Below the pieces are notes generated by a model. The model was given only the letters and a program-made list of their open reading frames with translations, did no database searches and was not told the DNA's origin. This document shows, piece after piece, positions 6,137 to 7,786 of a DNA stretch of 7,786 nt (position 1 is the stretch's first letter; the number at the start of each line of letters is the position of its first letter). This stretch comes from an uncultured Anaerolineaceae bacterium (GTDB taxonomy: Bacteria; Chloroflexota; Anaerolineae; Anaerolineales; Anaerolineaceae). The stretch lies in assembly GCA_937907495.1 (NCBI GenBank), contig CALESS010000597.1, positions 1-7,786 on the forward strand, given 5' to 3'. Position numbers and translations under genes: made by a program.

Positions 6137-6150
6137 CCCTCCACGGAGGG
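6137..6150. other. Small hairpin between the convergent genes
   Basis: CCCTC (6137-6141) and GAGGG (6146-6150) form a 5-bp stem with a CACG loop in the 79-base spacer between the ends of the PHP and acyl-CoA synthetase genes. On the plus strand a short CCTTTTCC tract follows 13 bases later. It may act weakly as a terminator; the spacer shows nothing else. Confidence 0.3.
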
Positions 6151-6177
6151 GACCGTTCAGAGCCTTTTCCGTTGACG

Positions 6178-7786
6178 CTAGGCGTCCAGAATCACGCGCG
6201 CATCCACCACATACAACTCGCGGCCGCTGCCCTTGACCGGGTTCAAGTCCATCTCCTGGATCTGCGGGAAGTGCGTCACCAGCAGGCTGAGGCGTAGCAA
6301 CAAGTCTTGCAGCACGCCAAAATCCATCCCTGGCTCGCCGCGCACACCCTTAAGCAATGGCAGGGCGCGCAGGGATTGAACCACGGTGTCCGCCTCCTGT
6401 GCCGAGAGCGGCGCCAGGGCAAAATGCACGTCCTTGAGCGCTTCGGTGTAGATGCCGCCCAATCCAAAAGCCACCAGGTGACCGAATCCTTCCTCCCGGT
6501 TTGCACCCAGCAGCACCTCGGTGCCGCTGACCATCTGCTGCACCAGGCAGCCCGTTGCTCCGGGGATTTGCAGGAGTTCTCCCCACACCTGCCGCGCTTC
6601 TTCCAGCGAATGGATATTCAGGCGCACCCCGCCGACATCCGTCTTATGCAGCGGGCCGCTTACTTTCATCACCCAGGGGAAGGCAAACGGCACGGCGGCT
6701 AATTCTTCCGGGGCCGCCAGCTCCACCTGCCCGGGGAAAGGCATGCCCGCGGCCTGCAGGACTTCCCGGGTCAAACCCGCAGAAAGTGCCCCGTTTTTTC
6801 CCGCCAGCAGTTCGGCAATGCGCGCCCGGTTAAAACCGGGCAAATCCAACGTGGGCTGGCTGAGGCGGGGGCGGTTGACCACGGCCCCCAGGGCGCGCGC
6901 CAGGGCGACCTCATCATCAAAATAACACTTCCCCGCCTGCTTGAACTTCTCCAGCGCCTCGTGCGAGGAGACAACCGTGCAGAACGAGGGGAAGACCGGA
7001 ATCGTGCCATGCTCCATCTCGTGCAGGATGGCCTGGTAAACTTCCCAGTTGTCGGAGAGGTGCGAATCGCCGTCCACGCACAGGATGTAATCAATCGTTT
7101 CAGCTTCCTCGCTGCGGATGATTTCCAGGATTTGCGCCATCATGCGGCCATTGCGGGCGGGAAGGCAATCCACCGGGTTGGCGGAGCTGGCGCCGGGCAG
7201 CAGCACCTGGTTGAGCTTTTCACGGGTGGAGGCTTGGAAAGGGGGAACCTCGAAGCCCTGGCGGTTCAGCTCATCTGCCAGCAGCACGCCCGGCCCGCCC
7301 GCATCCGTGACGATTGCCACGCGCCGCCCATCCAGCTTGCCTTTGGCGCAGACCAGCACCGCGGCCACGTCAATCAACTCCGGGCGGGATTGAACGCGGA
7401 TAATCCCCGCCTTCTGCAATAACGCCTGGACGGCTGTGTCATTGGTCGCCATCGCCCCGGTGTGGCTGGCAGCGGCCCGACTGCCGGCCCCGGTGGTGCC
7501 GCCCTTGATGGCAGCCAGGGTGCAGCCTTTCTGGTTCAAACTGCGGGCGGCTTGTAAAAAGCGCCCGGGTTGTTTGATGCCTTCCATGTAGAGAATCTTA
7601 AAGGGTGAACTGGTATCCGTGTGTTCGGCGTCAAAAAGTTCCAACAGCTCTTCAACCCCGGTCAGGGCGGAGTTACCCACGCTGAGGCAGGAGTTGAACC
7701 GCAGACCGCGCTTGACAGCCGGCTCGGCCAGAAAGACGATGGTTGCGCCGGAGCCGCTGAGAAAATCAATGCCCCCGGGCGCCATG
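6178..7786 (-). CDS. ADP-forming acyl-CoA synthetase (acetate--CoA ligase family), fused alpha-beta, N-terminus missing
   Basis: The C-terminal 535 residues of an NDP-forming acyl-CoA synthetase, which converts acyl-CoA, ADP and phosphate to the acid, CoA and ATP (or the reverse) through phosphohistidine intermediates. Residue numbers here count from 7785. The end of the alpha part holds GRFLQAAR (74-81), KGGTTGAG (94-101), SHTGA with the expected phospho-histidine H108, TDAGGPGVLLADEL (160-173) and NPVD (203-206). The beta ATP-grasp part from about 325 holds HKTDVGGVRLN (380-390), GTEVLLGA (421-428), FGLGGIYTE (440-448) and EMDLNPV (511-517). The N-terminal CoA-binding domain lies beyond the right edge, so the ATG at 7785 is not the start. 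The usual SQSGA motif reads SGSGA (10-14), a notable change. Acetate is a likely but unproven substrate. It is convergent with the PHP gene, hence separately transcribed. Confidence 0.9.
   Translation of the reverse strand, partial: MAPGGIDFLSGSGATIVFLAEPAVKRGLRFNSCLSVGNSALTGVEELLELFDAEHTDTSSPFKILYMEGIKQPGRFLQAARSLNQKGCTLAAIKGGTTGAGSRAAASHTGAMATNDTAVQALLQKAGIIRVQSRPELIDVAAVLVCAKGKLDGRRVAIVTDAGGPGVLLADELNRQGFEVPPFQASTREKLNQVLLPGASSANPVDCLPARNGRMMAQILEIIRSEEAETIDYILCVDGDSHLSDNWEVYQAILHEMEHGTIPVFPSFCTVVSSHEALEKFKQAGKCYFDDEVALARALGAVVNRPRLSQPTLDLPGFNRARIAELLAGKNGALSAGLTREVLQAAGMPFPGQVELAAPEELAAVPFAFPWVMKVSGPLHKTDVGGVRLNIHSLEEARQVWGELLQIPGATGCLVQQMVSGTEVLLGANREEGFGHLVAFGLGGIYTEALKDVHFALAPLSAQEADTVVQSLRALPLLKGVRGEPGMDFGVLQDLLLRLSLLVTHFPQIQEMDLNPVKGSGRELYVVDARVILDA

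Noticed and set aside
7118..7422. Plus-strand open frames opposite the acyl-CoA synthetase.
   Set aside because: They lie within well-conserved sequence of the minus-strand gene and have no motifs or ribosome-binding sites of note.
1..7786. Defence system, mobile element, CRISPR array or phage genes.
   Set aside because: No regularly spaced repeats, transposase, integrase or nuclease motifs are visible. The PHP protein resembles CehA/McbA and not the PHP domains of polymerases or defence proteins.

Overview
The window is GC-rich, densely packed bacterial chromosome DNA. It holds five protein-coding genes and part of a sixth; I see no tRNA, rRNA, CRISPR array, transposase or phage gene. The mix of an ADP-forming acyl-CoA synthetase, a DUF5054 glycosidase-like protein, a GPH sugar symporter and a CehA/McbA-type PHP protein would suit an anaerobic, sugar-fermenting member of the Chloroflexota (Anaerolineae-like). 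That placement is an impression from gene content and style and has not been tested.

Layout. (1) Positions 1-198, minus strand: start of a membrane protein that runs off the left edge, with its own convincing sigma70-type promoter at 224-253. (2) Positions 199-383: non-coding, holding that promoter and two short inverted repeats. (3) Positions 384-2363, minus strand: a 659-residue DUF5054 protein related to GH38 alpha-mannosidases, with a complete-looking set of candidate metal and nucleophile residues. (4) Positions 2364-2500: a divergent control region with overlapping promoters facing both ways, a 19-bp imperfect dyad over both -10 boxes and a tandem 9-bp repeat. (5) Positions 2501-6098, plus strand: a GPH-family sugar:cation symporter, an EstA-like serine esterase and a CehA/McbA-type PHP metallohydrolase, separated by 144 and 64 bases containing hairpins. 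(6) Positions 6178-7786, minus strand: the C-terminal 535 residues of a fused alpha-beta ADP-forming acyl-CoA synthetase, convergent with the PHP gene.

How the genes may work together. The divergent DUF5054 / transporter-esterase-PHP set looks like a compact uptake-and-breakdown locus. The symporter would import a small glycoside; the esterase and metallohydrolase would remove ester-type or similar substituents; the GH38-like enzyme would cut the glycosidic bond. None of the four catabolic proteins has an export signal that I can see, so the chemistry is probably cytoplasmic. The substrate cannot be read from the sequence. No regulator gene lies in the window. The acyl-CoA synthetase could recover ATP from acyl-CoA at the end of fermentation, but nothing in the sequence ties it directly to the sugar locus.
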